Shown here: positions 51,265-60,384 of the stretch, piece by piece
How the letters are laid out: each line of letters opens with the position of its first letter
Position numbering within the stretch: the first letter of the stretch is position 1
NCBI RefSeq assembly: GCF_000485795.1
Contig: NZ_AXZL01000076.1
Span: forward strand, 372,001-436,000
Reading direction: 5' to 3'
Origin: Shewanella decolorationis S12
GTDB lineage: Bacteria; Pseudomonadota; Gammaproteobacteria; Enterobacterales; Shewanellaceae
Length of the DNA stretch: 64,000 bases
Position numbers and translations under genes: made by a program
Notes under the pieces: generated by a model
The model's database searches: none
The model's input: the letters and a program-made list of their open reading frames with translations, nothing else
Told to the model about the DNA's origin: nothing

Positions 51265-51936
51265 ATGTCTCAGATAAAAGTCGCCATTGCTGATGATCAT
51301 CCATTATTTCGTACAGCCTTAACGCAAGCTGTTCTCAAAAATGTGAATACAGCGGAAGTATTGGAAGCGGAAAACTTTCAAGAATTAATTACGCTCGTTG
51401 AGAATAATCCTGATATTGAACTGATCTTTCTCGATTTACATATGCCCGGCAATGAGGGCTTTACTGGCTTAACCCTACTGCAGAATCATTTTCCCGATAT
51501 CGCGGTGATCATGGTGTCCTCCGATGATCAGCCCGAGATTATTCGTAAGGCCATTAATTTTGGCGCCAGTGCGTTTATCCCCAAATCTGCCAGCTTAACC
51601 CAGATCTCTACCGCGATTGCTACTGTGCTCGAAGGGGAAGTCTGGCTACCGGAACACACGGATATCAATGTCGATCAGCAAACCGCTGCCGAGCATCAAC
51701 GTTTAGCGAAGCAACTGGCACAATTAACCCCGCAGCAATACACAGTGCTGGCCAGCATTGCCAATGGACGCTTAAACAAACAAATCGCCTATGATCTTGA
51801 TATTAAAGAGACCACTGTTAAGAAACACGTGTCGGCGATACTGGTCAAACTCGAAGTCTACAACCGCACTCAGGCGGGCTTAGTCTTCCAACAGCTGATG
51901 ATAACCAGCAACGATAAACCGCCGATCAGCGCCTAA
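51265..51936 (+). CDS. LuxR/NarL-family response regulator
   Basis: A 223-residue two-domain regulator. The receiver has DDHPLF, the phospho-acceptor Asp57 in IFLDLHMPG, and Lys in FIPKSAS. The helix-turn-helix domain (about 150-212) reads LTPQQYTVLASIANGRLNKQIAYDLDIKETTVKKHVSAILVKL, in family hallmark pieces. It is of the CrbR type that pairs with transporter-linked kinases such as the one encoded convergently at 52060-55587, so the two are probably partners. Confidence 0.93.
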   Translation: MSQIKVAIADDHPLFRTALTQAVLKNVNTAEVLEAENFQELITLVENNPDIELIFLDLHMPGNEGFTGLTLLQNHFPDIAVIMVSSDDQPEIIRKAINFGASAFIPKSASLTQISTAIATVLEGEVWLPEHTDINVDQQTAAEHQRLAKQLAQLTPQQYTVLASIANGRLNKQIAYDLDIKETTVKKHVSAILVKLEVYNRTQAGLVFQQLMITSNDKPPISA

Positions 51937-51965
51937 CCAACCTAGGCTCCAGAATCCAAACCTAA

Positions 51966-51998
51966 AGAAAAACAGTGGCACTAAGCCACTGTTTTTTA
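51966..51998. terminator. Bidirectional terminator between regulator and kinase
   Basis: AAAAACAGTGGC, loop ACTAA, GCCACTGTTTTT between convergent genes. Confidence 0.87.
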
Positions 51999-52059
51999 TC
52001 CGTATTTATTAAGCCCTACGCACCGAATGCTGAGTGCCGAGAGCAGAGCCAAATAACCT

Positions 52060-55000
52060 TTAGGACAATTGCTTAATCAATCGTTTTAAGGCGGTGGCCT
52101 TAACGGGTTTACGCACAAAACTGAACTGTGCGCTGCTGGTGTGTTGCCGCACGGATTCAGACGGATCTGCCGAGCAGATAATGCAGGTCGGCCGCTGGCT
52201 GCTAAACACAGGATGAGTGAGCAAGCTTTGCACCAGATCGACGCCATTTTGGTCATCATCTAAGTGGTAATCGGCAATGATAAGCTTCGGCAACAACTGC
52301 TGCGCCAGTTGCTGCTCGGCACTGGCTTTATCTCGAGCAGAGAGTACATTACAGCCCCAGCCTAATAGCAATGAGGAGATGGCCTTTAACATTAACTCAT
52401 CGTTATCTATAACTAACACGCTGATATTAAAGCTATCGTTTACGCCTTCCTCTTCGCTGCGGAGCTTAACCACATTACTGGGATTACTGGGTTTAGCTTG
52501 GGCGAAGACGCGCGGCACTTCAACACTAAAACAGGTGCCCTTACCCACCTCGGAGTGCAAACTAATCTTAAGCCCGAGTAACTTAGCGATGCGATCGCAA
52601 ATCGCCAGCCCCAGCCCAAGCCCAGGGATCTCCCGCGTTTGTTCGAGGCGCTCAAACTCACCGAAAATCGCCAGCTGTTTATCTTGAGGTATGCCGGGGC
52701 CATTGTCCCACACTTGGATAAGCAGGCTATGTTCGAGTCGCCTCACACCCAGCAGCACCTTAGGCACAAAATCGGCTTGTGATAGCTTAGGCAGAGCCAC
52801 GCTGGCATTGAGTGGTAGCGGCGTTTGCCGATTCACCGCGCCAGCTGGGGAATAATGGAACGCATTGGAGAGGAAGTTTTGAATAATCCGTCGCAGCAAA
52901 CGTTGGTCACTCTGCACTAGGCAGGAGGAAAACTGATAGGAAAAATCTATGCCCTGCTCCGCAGAAAGTACTTTAAATTCATTCACTAAGGTCGAGAGTA
53001 AATCGTTGAGTGCAAACTGGCTCTGCTCGGTTTTAAGGCTGCTGCTATCGAGGCGGGAGATTTCCACCAGATCGGATAATAGGCTCTCCACCACATTTAA
53101 GGAGGCTTCAATATGGGTGGCCAGATCCTTGAGTTCGGTCGACGTCACCCGCTGTTTGAGCATCTCGGTAAACAGGGTGAGCGCGTTAAAGGGCTGCATT
53201 AAATCGTGGCTCGCCGCAGCTAAAAAACGCGTCTTACTGCTATTGGCCGCCTCGGCTTCGGCCTTGGCTTTAGCGAGTTCCCTTGTGCGGCTTTCGACCC
53301 GCTTTTCGAGGGTTTCATTAGCCAGTTGCAGGGCTTTTTCGGCCTGAATATGGTCGGTAATATCGGTAAAGGTACTGACAAAGCCACCACCAGGCATGGC
53401 TTGACCACGGATCTCCAGCACTTTGCCATCGAGCATAGTGCGCAGAAAATGATGTGGACTACCGCTACGCATATGGGCGAGGCGCTTTTCCACCAGCTCA
53501 TGGGCCTCATCACCCACAATAATGCCGCGCTCGATATTAAACCTCAGCAGCTTCTCTATCGGTATGCCTGCTTTTACCAAATCTTTGGGATAATCAAGCA
53601 ACTCAATATAACGTTTGTTCCATGCAACCAGGCGCATATCGGCATCGACCACGCTAATACCCTGCTCGATGTTTTCGACTCCAGATTGCAGCAGTTCGCG
53701 GTTAAACTCGAAGATCTGGTTCGCCTCATCGACTATGCTGACCACATCCTCCAGCGGTACCTGCTGCGAGCGTGAGGCGGCATTCATCACCATCCGCGTC
53801 GAGGCAGACCCAAGCACCCCCGACAACTTAAGGCGGGTGTAATCCACCAGCTCCTCACGCCGTGTGGCTAATTGCAATTCAGAACCAAGCACTTTCGCCC
53901 TAGCCTGTAGGGCATCGGCTTCTTCCTTATTGATAAAGCGGTGTAATAGGCTCGCCAGATCCTCAACCGAGAGGTGCCGTTCCAGCGCCACCTGCTTACG
54001 GTTAACAAACACATCGGCCTGAAGCACTTCCCCCACGCTCTGCTCTTTCAGCAACGAAATCAGCACAAAACAACCGACGTTCGCGAGCAAACTATACAGT
54101 AGGCCGTGGCTGATATTATCCAGCCCCGTCAGGCCAAATAGCGCGGTTGGAGCTAACCATGGAATATTCAACAAGCCTTGGGTGACCCAAACTGCATCGG
54201 GAAAGGTCGCGGGCAGCAGCAAGGTATAGAGCCAGACTAAACTGCCCATCAACATGCCCCAAAAGGCACCTTGAGTGGTGGCGCGGCGCCAATAGAGCGC
54301 CCCTACGGCGGCGGGAAAGAACTGCGACAGTAGCACAAAGGATAATAAGCCAATGCTGGCCAAGTGATTCTGCTGATCGATATAACGCTCGAAGGCAAAG
54401 GCCGATAGCAGAATCGCCGCTATCGATATCCGCCGTAAATTGAGCAATATCCCAGCGAGCTGCGGCGTCTGCTTCGAGCTAAATTTCGGCAATCTCAGCA
54501 GCAATGGAGTCAAAATCTCGGTCGAAATCATGGTGCTGAGTACAATCGCCGCCACAATGACCATGGCGGTTGCCGCCGCAAGGCCGCCAATATACACCAA
54601 GACCCCCAGCCAAGCCTGCTGATAGAAGAGTGGTAAGGTCAGCACGTAGGTGTCGGCATCGACACTGCCGCCGGGAAAGCTAATCTGTCCCGCAAGCGCG
54701 ATAGGCAATACAAAGGCATTAATCAGCAGCAGATACAGCGGCACCATCCAACGGGCGGCTTTTAACTCTTTGGCATGATGATTTTCAATCATCATCATGT
54801 GGAATTCCTGTGGCAGCGCATAGATGGTAATGGCGCCCAGCAGAATTTGTGACAGCACAAAATAGAGTGAATTCCCCTCAGAGCTCGGCGGTAAATGCTG
54901 ACCCCGAGCGAGCAAATCACTAAAACCATCAAACACATAGAAAGTCGCGAACAACCCAACCGTGGTGAGCGCAAACAGCTTAACGATAGAGCTAAAGGCA

Positions 55001-55587
55001 ATCGCCAGTACCAAGCCTTGATTTTGTTTACTGGCCGAAAGCTGCCGTGTACCGAATAAGATACTAAAGATAATCAACACGATAGTAACGATAAACGCAG
55101 TGCTGATCCCAGACTGAAAAGTGCCAGTTAAAAGATCGAAGCTGGTGCTTATCGCCCTCAGTTGCAGCGCAATATAGGGAATAGTGCCAAAGAGCGACAC
55201 CATGGCAACACTGGCGGCGATTTTAGGCGAGCGGTCGAAGCGGCAGGCGATAAAGTCAGCAATCGAGGTCAAGTTTTGGCTTTTGATGATCTGCAATGTA
55301 CGCATCAACATAGGCCACGCCAGTACTAGGCAGATTATCGAACCTATGTAGATGGGCGCTAACCAAGCACCCGTGGTAGCCGCTTGCCCAACCGTGCCGT
55401 AAAACGCCCACGAAGTGCAACACACCCCCAAGGACAAACTGTACACCCAAGGCCGTTTACGCCATTGATCTATCGCCTGATTTTGTCCCCATTGGGCGAC
55501 AATAAACAGCACAGCCAAATAGGCAATCGATATAACGCTGATCCACCAAGTATCAACAGACAACCACGCCAGCAAGATATTCCCCAA
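52060..55587 (-). CDS. Transporter-linked hybrid histidine kinase (CrbS/CbrA-like)
   Basis: An 1175-residue sensor. Residues 1-510 are a sodium:solute symporter (SLC5) domain with about 13 membrane spans. A linker of the STAC type (LSVEDLASLLHRFI, LSGVLGSASTRMV) follows, then a PAS domain (about 640-745, GISVVDADMRLVAWNKRY), a coiled coil, the dimerisation box with His794 (AAASHDLMQPFNALTLF), the ATPase domain (DNGPGIP, GLGLGLAI) and a receiver with Asp1106 (ADYHLDD). CrbS relatives control acetate use and CbrA controls carbon/nitrogen balance. The start is a TTG at 55587; a start shortly inside is possible. Confidence 0.92.
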   Translation of the reverse strand: MGNILLAWLSVDTWWISVISIAYLAVLFIVAQWGQNQAIDQWRKRPWVYSLSLGVCCTSWAFYGTVGQAATTGAWLAPIYIGSIICLVLAWPMLMRTLQIIKSQNLTSIADFIACRFDRSPKIAASVAMVSLFGTIPYIALQLRAISTSFDLLTGTFQSGISTAFIVTIVLIIFSILFGTRQLSASKQNQGLVLAIAFSSIVKLFALTTVGLFATFYVFDGFSDLLARGQHLPPSSEGNSLYFVLSQILLGAITIYALPQEFHMMMIENHHAKELKAARWMVPLYLLLINAFVLPIALAGQISFPGGSVDADTYVLTLPLFYQQAWLGVLVYIGGLAAATAMVIVAAIVLSTMISTEILTPLLLRLPKFSSKQTPQLAGILLNLRRISIAAILLSAFAFERYIDQQNHLASIGLLSFVLLSQFFPAAVGALYWRRATTQGAFWGMLMGSLVWLYTLLLPATFPDAVWVTQGLLNIPWLAPTALFGLTGLDNISHGLLYSLLANVGCFVLISLLKEQSVGEVLQADVFVNRKQVALERHLSVEDLASLLHRFINKEEADALQARAKVLGSELQLATRREELVDYTRLKLSGVLGSASTRMVMNAASRSQQVPLEDVVSIVDEANQIFEFNRELLQSGVENIEQGISVVDADMRLVAWNKRYIELLDYPKDLVKAGIPIEKLLRFNIERGIIVGDEAHELVEKRLAHMRSGSPHHFLRTMLDGKVLEIRGQAMPGGGFVSTFTDITDHIQAEKALQLANETLEKRVESRTRELAKAKAEAEAANSSKTRFLAAASHDLMQPFNALTLFTEMLKQRVTSTELKDLATHIEASLNVVESLLSDLVEISRLDSSSLKTEQSQFALNDLLSTLVNEFKVLSAEQGIDFSYQFSSCLVQSDQRLLRRIIQNFLSNAFHYSPAGAVNRQTPLPLNASVALPKLSQADFVPKVLLGVRRLEHSLLIQVWDNGPGIPQDKQLAIFGEFERLEQTREIPGLGLGLAICDRIAKLLGLKISLHSEVGKGTCFSVEVPRVFAQAKPSNPSNVVKLRSEEEGVNDSFNISVLVIDNDELMLKAISSLLLGWGCNVLSARDKASAEQQLAQQLLPKLIIADYHLDDDQNGVDLVQSLLTHPVFSSQRPTCIICSADPSESVRQHTSSAQFSFVRKPVKATALKRLIKQLS

Positions 55588-55732
55588 TCAACCTGTATAC
55601 ACCCAGCCAAACTACACTAGACAAACAAATTGTTAAACACTTGATAACAGCACGGTGCACTAAGGTAGTACTTATTTATCCCCCCCCATCGGCTAACCTA
55701 CGGCCAATATTGACTCGAGGTTTTAAACAACT

Positions 55733-56908
55733 ATGCCGATAAAAATTACCCATAAATATCTCGTAGAAGGCTTGGTTTTTACCAGTTACGTCTTATTTGC
55801 AATGGCATGGGTTGGCGGCACCGCGAGTATGAATAACATCATGGCCTCGATGCATATCGAGAGCTATGCCTCCGCCAGTTTACTGAGCGGTGCTGTCACC
55901 TTAGCCAAAATTGTCGGCACCTTTGCTGCGGCCTATCTCACCCTCAAATTTGGGGTGAAGTATGCGTTTTTAGTCGCGGCGTTATTGATAGTCACGGGCA
56001 TCATGACACCCTACGCCCCAAACTATGAGTTACTGCTGGTGAGCCGCTTTTTAATGGGGCTGGGCGGCGCCTTTATGATTGTCTATTTCAACCCGATTGT
56101 GATGCACTGGTTCGCCCCCGAAGAGCGCCCTGTGATCAATGGATTAAACGCTGTGGCCTTTAATGTGGGCACGGCTATCGTGCTTTGGGGCATGCCGAGC
56201 ATCAATGCCATCAGCGGCGGTTGGCAACAAAGCCTGTTGGTGTTTTCCTTGGCCAGTCTGGTACTGGCGCTACTGTGGTTATTGGTGAAGTTCGAACAGG
56301 CCCCCAGCTATCAAACCAATGCACAACAAGATGACACCCATTCATACTCCTATCTCGATGGCTTAAAAGACGGCTTTAACTGGGCCTATGCCCTCACCTA
56401 CTCGGGATTATTATCCTTTTATATTTGCCTATTTACCTTTTATCCGCTGGCGGGCATCAGCCAGAGTAAGTGGGTCATTGGCTTTGGGATTGTCGGCACC
56501 ATAGCGGGGATACTCTACAGCCGTAAACAGCCCCTGCGCCTACCGATTATTCGCCTCAGCGGCCTGCTGATTTTCTTGACTGTGTTAGGGCTCTCCTTTG
56601 GCTCGGCGCCTTGGCTGCAAACCCTGTGCGCCATCGTCTTAGGCTTTTGCATCTTTTTACCCGTCACCGCTTTAGTCTCGATTCCCCACGAGCTACCTAA
56701 GATGACCAGTCAAAAAATCACGGTGATTTTTAGCCTGTTTTGGTCCATCAGCTATCTGATTTCGACCTTAGTGCTATGGCTATTTGGCAAGCTAGTAGAT
56801 ATCAACCAAGGCAGTTACTTCGCCTCGTTTGTGCTGATCACTCTGTTAAGCGCCACTGTGTTTGTTGGCAGCTATTTTCTCCCCGAAACCGGACAAGCTA
56901 AGGAGTAA
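55733..56908 (+). CDS. MFS permease
   Basis: A 391-residue protein with twelve predicted membrane spans. The loop after span 2 reads LTLKFGVKYAF and span 4 has SRFLMGLGGAFMIVYFNPIVMHWF, general MFS signs. The subgroup is near the CynX/NarK-like transporters, but the substrate is unknown. It ends 2 bases before the hydrolase gene, whose ribosome site AAGGAG lies inside this gene, so both are translated together. The pair suggests import of an ester and its cytoplasmic cleavage. Confidence 0.87.
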   Translation: MPIKITHKYLVEGLVFTSYVLFAMAWVGGTASMNNIMASMHIESYASASLLSGAVTLAKIVGTFAAAYLTLKFGVKYAFLVAALLIVTGIMTPYAPNYELLLVSRFLMGLGGAFMIVYFNPIVMHWFAPEERPVINGLNAVAFNVGTAIVLWGMPSINAISGGWQQSLLVFSLASLVLALLWLLVKFEQAPSYQTNAQQDDTHSYSYLDGLKDGFNWAYALTYSGLLSFYICLFTFYPLAGISQSKWVIGFGIVGTIAGILYSRKQPLRLPIIRLSGLLIFLTVLGLSFGSAPWLQTLCAIVLGFCIFLPVTALVSIPHELPKMTSQKITVIFSLFWSISYLISTLVLWLFGKLVDINQGSYFASFVLITLLSATVFVGSYFLPETGQAKE

Positions 56909-56910
56909 GC

Positions 56911-57900
56911 ATGCAAGTTTCCCCACGCGGTACCGCTTCAGCAAAGCTGACGAATTTTCTTGAGTTAGCAAACCAGAATATCGCCCTCGCGAAACAGCAA
57001 AATATTCAATACAGCCCACAGCTGCTGCGGGAAAACTTAAACAAACTAGCAGCCCTAATGAGCGTTAAACCTGAGGTAAGTTATATCGCCGATAAGGCAT
57101 GGCAAGTGAAAGATGCGCAGCATGGCGACAGGGAAATTGGCTGCCGTGTTTACAGCCCTGCGCCCAGTAAAGCCCTGCCCGTAGTGTTACATTTTCACGG
57201 CGGCGGCCATATGTGCGGCAGTGTGGAGCTGTACGACCCTATCTGTCGTCACCTTGCCAGCATCGCTCAGTGTGTGGTGATAAGTGTCGAGTATCGCCTC
57301 GCACCCGAACATCCCTATCCGGCGGGACTTGAGGACTGCGAATACGCCCTGCGCCACTATCAAGGCGTGCTGACTGAGGTGCAATACCAACAAGGTGTCA
57401 GCATCATGGGCGACAGTGCCGGTGGCGCGCTATGCACTAGCCTTAGCCAACGTAGCCTGAGCGACAACAGGCTTAACATCGCCAAACAGATCTTGGTGTA
57501 TCCCAGCGTGGATTACACTATGGCGAGCGCTTCCTATCAGAGTAATGGCGCAGGTTTCTTGCTCGAAACTCCTAGGGTGCAATGGTACTTCGAACAGTAT
57601 TTTCAAGAGGTGGCTAAGGATGCCGAGCGAGTTATACAAGCTTCCCCACTACATGGTGAGTTCAACGCCAAACTGCCCAGCACCTTGATATTTACCGCGG
57701 GCTGCGACCCATTGCGGGATGAAGGCATTGCCTATGCCAACGCCTTAACGGCGGCTGGCGTGCAGGTGCAGCACCATCAATTTGAAGACATGATCCACGC
57801 CTATATGCTGCTACAGGATTTGGTTACAGAAGAATGCCTTGCGACCTACCGCATGATTGCCGCGTTTTTAGCTGAGCCCATAACCGCGACCTCTCGCTAG
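56911..57900 (+). CDS. Cytoplasmic HSL-family alpha/beta hydrolase
   Basis: A 329-residue carboxylesterase of the hormone-sensitive lipase group. HGGG at residues 96-99 (oxyanion hole), VEYRLAPEHPYPAGLEDC, nucleophile Ser169 in MGDSAGGAL, the acid in AGCDPLRDEG and the histidine in DMIHAYM. No signal peptide. The coupling to the MFS permease suggests a small ester brought in by that permease; this is inference. Confidence 0.92.
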   Translation: MQVSPRGTASAKLTNFLELANQNIALAKQQNIQYSPQLLRENLNKLAALMSVKPEVSYIADKAWQVKDAQHGDREIGCRVYSPAPSKALPVVLHFHGGGHMCGSVELYDPICRHLASIAQCVVISVEYRLAPEHPYPAGLEDCEYALRHYQGVLTEVQYQQGVSIMGDSAGGALCTSLSQRSLSDNRLNIAKQILVYPSVDYTMASASYQSNGAGFLLETPRVQWYFEQYFQEVAKDAERVIQASPLHGEFNAKLPSTLIFTAGCDPLRDEGIAYANALTAAGVQVQHHQFEDMIHAYMLLQDLVTEECLATYRMIAAFLAEPITATSR

Positions 57901-57924
57901 CTGGCCCATTCAAACTCTCCCTCG

Positions 57925-57966
57925 AAGCACCTACACCCCAGATATGCTTGTAGGTGCTTATTTTTT
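57925..57966 (+). terminator. Terminator of the permease-hydrolase operon
   Basis: AAGCACCTACA and TGTAGGTGCTT form an 11-pair stem with a 13-base loop, followed by ATTTTTT. Confidence 0.82.
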
Positions 57967-58018
57967 AAGTAGTCATTAGCGGGAGGACATCATTAAACAA
58001 TACAGCTATACCCCACAT

Positions 58019-58474
58019 TTACTCGCTATAAACCACGCCAATTTTCCCATTTAAAAATGGCACTTGAATTAATTGTTCATTCGTCCAAGGAGTGAGGTAA
58101 CCAATTGATATAGCGTTAGTTCCCAACTCACCCTCACCATAGGCGTACTCGTGACAGGTGTGAACCTCAATCAGCTCAGGTGTGAGCAATGACCATACAG
58201 TGACAACATCAACCTTGAACTCAACAGGCACGATATTACATGCATGAATAAATTCGACCACTTTAGTCGCTATTTCATCGCGCAACATCTCGCTTGGCTC
58301 AATAAGTAATGTGAGGGCTGTGCGTTGACTGGCCGAAGGCCCATTAACCTCACCATGAATAACCAGTTGAAAGTCTCCCCCGAGGTAGGGAATCGACAAT
58401 GAGGTTTGCCAAACTTTGGATCTTCCTTTAGCTCTGAGTACCCCAAAAGGCATGAGGTCGATAGTGCGGTACAT
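58019..58474 (-). CDS. Small conserved-looking cytoplasmic protein, unknown
   Basis: A 151-residue protein with no signal peptide or membrane segment. It alternates short strands and acidic loops (WQTSLSIPYLGGDFQLVIHGEV; FKVDVVTVWSLLTPELIEVHTCHEY in part) and ends IGVVYSE. It may belong to one of the DUF families of immunity-like or phage-derived small proteins, but I do not recognise it. It is flanked by terminators on both sides and so is a single-gene unit. An ATG seven codons inside is an alternative start. Confidence 0.6.
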   Translation of the reverse strand: MYRTIDLMPFGVLRAKGRSKVWQTSLSIPYLGGDFQLVIHGEVNGPSASQRTALTLLIEPSEMLRDEIATKVVEFIHACNIVPVEFKVDVVTVWSLLTPELIEVHTCHEYAYGEGELGTNAISIGYLTPWTNEQLIQVPFLNGKIGVVYSE

Positions 58475-58537
58475 GGTTAAAGTAGAATCCTAACGCTGGA
58501 ATAGGTTTGATAAATAAGGCATGAGAGATTAACGCGA

Positions 58538-58573
58538 AAAAAACGGGATGGGTATTGTTACCCATCCCGTTTT
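58538..58573 (-). terminator. Terminator of the amidase-agmatine deiminase operon
   Basis: AAAACGGGATGGGTA, loop TTGT, TACCCATCCCGTTTT is a perfect 15-pair stem with an A-run on its left, 28 bases past the amidase stop. Confidence 0.9.
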
Positions 58574-58600
58574 GTATTTCTCAGTCTTACGGCTTAGAGC

Positions 58601-60307
58601 TTATTGACTCAGCGGCGGTGTACGCGGCGGAATCATACGCTTATTGCCCGTCGACTCGAACGCGCCGGCAAACTTCAGCAGATTGTTATCATCGTAGGCT
58701 CGGCCCGCGAAGGTTAATCCTACTGGCATGCCAATATCGGCCATTACGCCCATAGGCACAGTGACAGTCGGCACGCCTAAATGGCGAATTGCAAGGTTAC
58801 CGTTTGCCACCCAAACCCCGTTGCTCCAAGCGATATCGGCGGAGGCCGGATTCACATGGGCATCGGCGGGGCCGACATCGGCCACAGTCGGGAACAGCAC
58901 GGCATCTAGCTTAAGTCCGTCCATCCAGTCTTCGAGATCCAGCTTACGGGTCTTCTCTAAACCACGCAGACCATCGGGAATACTGTCGATCTGGTCGAAG
59001 GATTTAAGGCCACGCTTAGCCATGTTGACATACTCTTCCATACCTGCCGCTAAATCACCCTCACGGTTTGGCAAGGTGCCGAGGTCATGGGGGAATATCA
59101 AATGTCCCACCACATCTTCAAGCTTGTTGAGTTTAGGGTCGTTGTTCGCCCGCAGGAATTCATCGAACGCCCAACCCGAAAGCTCCCATAATTCATCATG
59201 GAGGAATTGGGGCGTCACTATGCCACGGTTAAACACGGTCGGCGCGCCGGGGCGGTCGCCTTCGCAGTTAGACACCAGCGGAAAATCGACTTCAATCACT
59301 TCCGCACCAGCGGCTTCTAGGGCTTTACGCGCCGCTTCCCACAAATCGATAACCGATTGGCGAGTATGGATACGTTGTCCCGTTGGCCCACCGATACCTG
59401 GGTTTTCGCTGGTACCCGCGAGTTCATCTTTGTTGATGTACATGCGTGGTACGCCAAAACGCTTCCCCTTAAGGGTGTCGGCGCTAGCGGCGAGTGCCAG
59501 ATAGGATTCTGGGCGAACGCTAGACGCTTTAGGGATTTGAACCCAAGGTTGCAGGCGCCAGAGGTCGCCACGGGTGATAGGGTCATCGGCCACAATCACA
59601 TCGAGCACTTCGAGCATATCCGCCATAGTGCGGGTATAAGGCACGACCACGTCCATGGTTGGGGTTAATGGCCAGTTGCCGCGCACCGAAATCACGCCGC
59701 GAGACGGCGTATAGGCACACAAACCGTTGTTGGACGCGGGGCCACGGCCACTCGACCAAGTCTCTTCGGCAAGACCGAACGCCGAGTAGCTTGCCGCCGT
59801 TCCTGTGCCCGCTCCGTTGGATGAGCCCGAGGCAAAGGGCGCCGTCAGATAGTTCGCATTGTAGGGGCTTTCGGCGCGGCCATAGTGACCACGCTGCATG
59901 CCGCCATTCGCCATCGGTGGCATATTGGTTTTGCCTAAGCAAATAGCACCCGCGGCGCGTAGGCGCTCGACGGCAAAGGCATCGTACTGGGCCACTAAAT
60001 CTTTAAATGCTGGGCTGCCAGACGCCGCCGTCATCCCCTTCACTAAATAACTGTCCTTAGCGGTGTAAGGAATACCATCGAGCGGGCTTAAGGTTTCGCC
60101 ACGGGCACGGCGCGCATCGGAAGCCTCGGCTTCTTTGAGCGCATCGGGATTGTGCACCACTAACGCATTCAGCTTTGTCTCAGTGGCAGGACCATCGTAA
60201 GCCGCCACTCGAGCCAAATAGGATTTCACCAACTCAACCGCAGTCGTGCGGCCAGATTCGAGCGCTTCACGCAACTCGGCAATGGAAACTTCAGTCACTT
60301 CAAACAT
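58601..60307 (-). CDS. Amidase-signature family hydrolase
   Basis: A 568-residue serine amidase with the Ser-cisSer-Lys triad: Lys84 (IPYTAKDSYL), Ser163 (SGSSNGAG) and Ser186 (ETWSSGRGPAS, where ETDGSIR is usual). It is longer than most members. The start at 60307 has GGGAGG upstream. It lies 77 bases downstream of the agmatine deiminase gene and shares its transcript. The usual second enzyme of that pathway, N-carbamoylputrescine amidase, is a nitrilase; this amidase might replace it, or may use another amide. That role is inference. Confidence 0.9.
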   Translation of the reverse strand: MFEVTEVSIAELREALESGRTTAVELVKSYLARVAAYDGPATETKLNALVVHNPDALKEAEASDARRARGETLSPLDGIPYTAKDSYLVKGMTAASGSPAFKDLVAQYDAFAVERLRAAGAICLGKTNMPPMANGGMQRGHYGRAESPYNANYLTAPFASGSSNGAGTGTAASYSAFGLAEETWSSGRGPASNNGLCAYTPSRGVISVRGNWPLTPTMDVVVPYTRTMADMLEVLDVIVADDPITRGDLWRLQPWVQIPKASSVRPESYLALAASADTLKGKRFGVPRMYINKDELAGTSENPGIGGPTGQRIHTRQSVIDLWEAARKALEAAGAEVIEVDFPLVSNCEGDRPGAPTVFNRGIVTPQFLHDELWELSGWAFDEFLRANNDPKLNKLEDVVGHLIFPHDLGTLPNREGDLAAGMEEYVNMAKRGLKSFDQIDSIPDGLRGLEKTRKLDLEDWMDGLKLDAVLFPTVADVGPADAHVNPASADIAWSNGVWVANGNLAIRHLGVPTVTVPMGVMADIGMPVGLTFAGRAYDDNNLLKFAGAFESTGNKRMIPPRTPPLSQ

Positions 60308-60384
60308 CTTACGCCCTCCCGCAGAAAGCCAATTGTGGTGCAATAACAGTGACATCAAGCGTCATACTGTTCTCCTTGGTGTAC

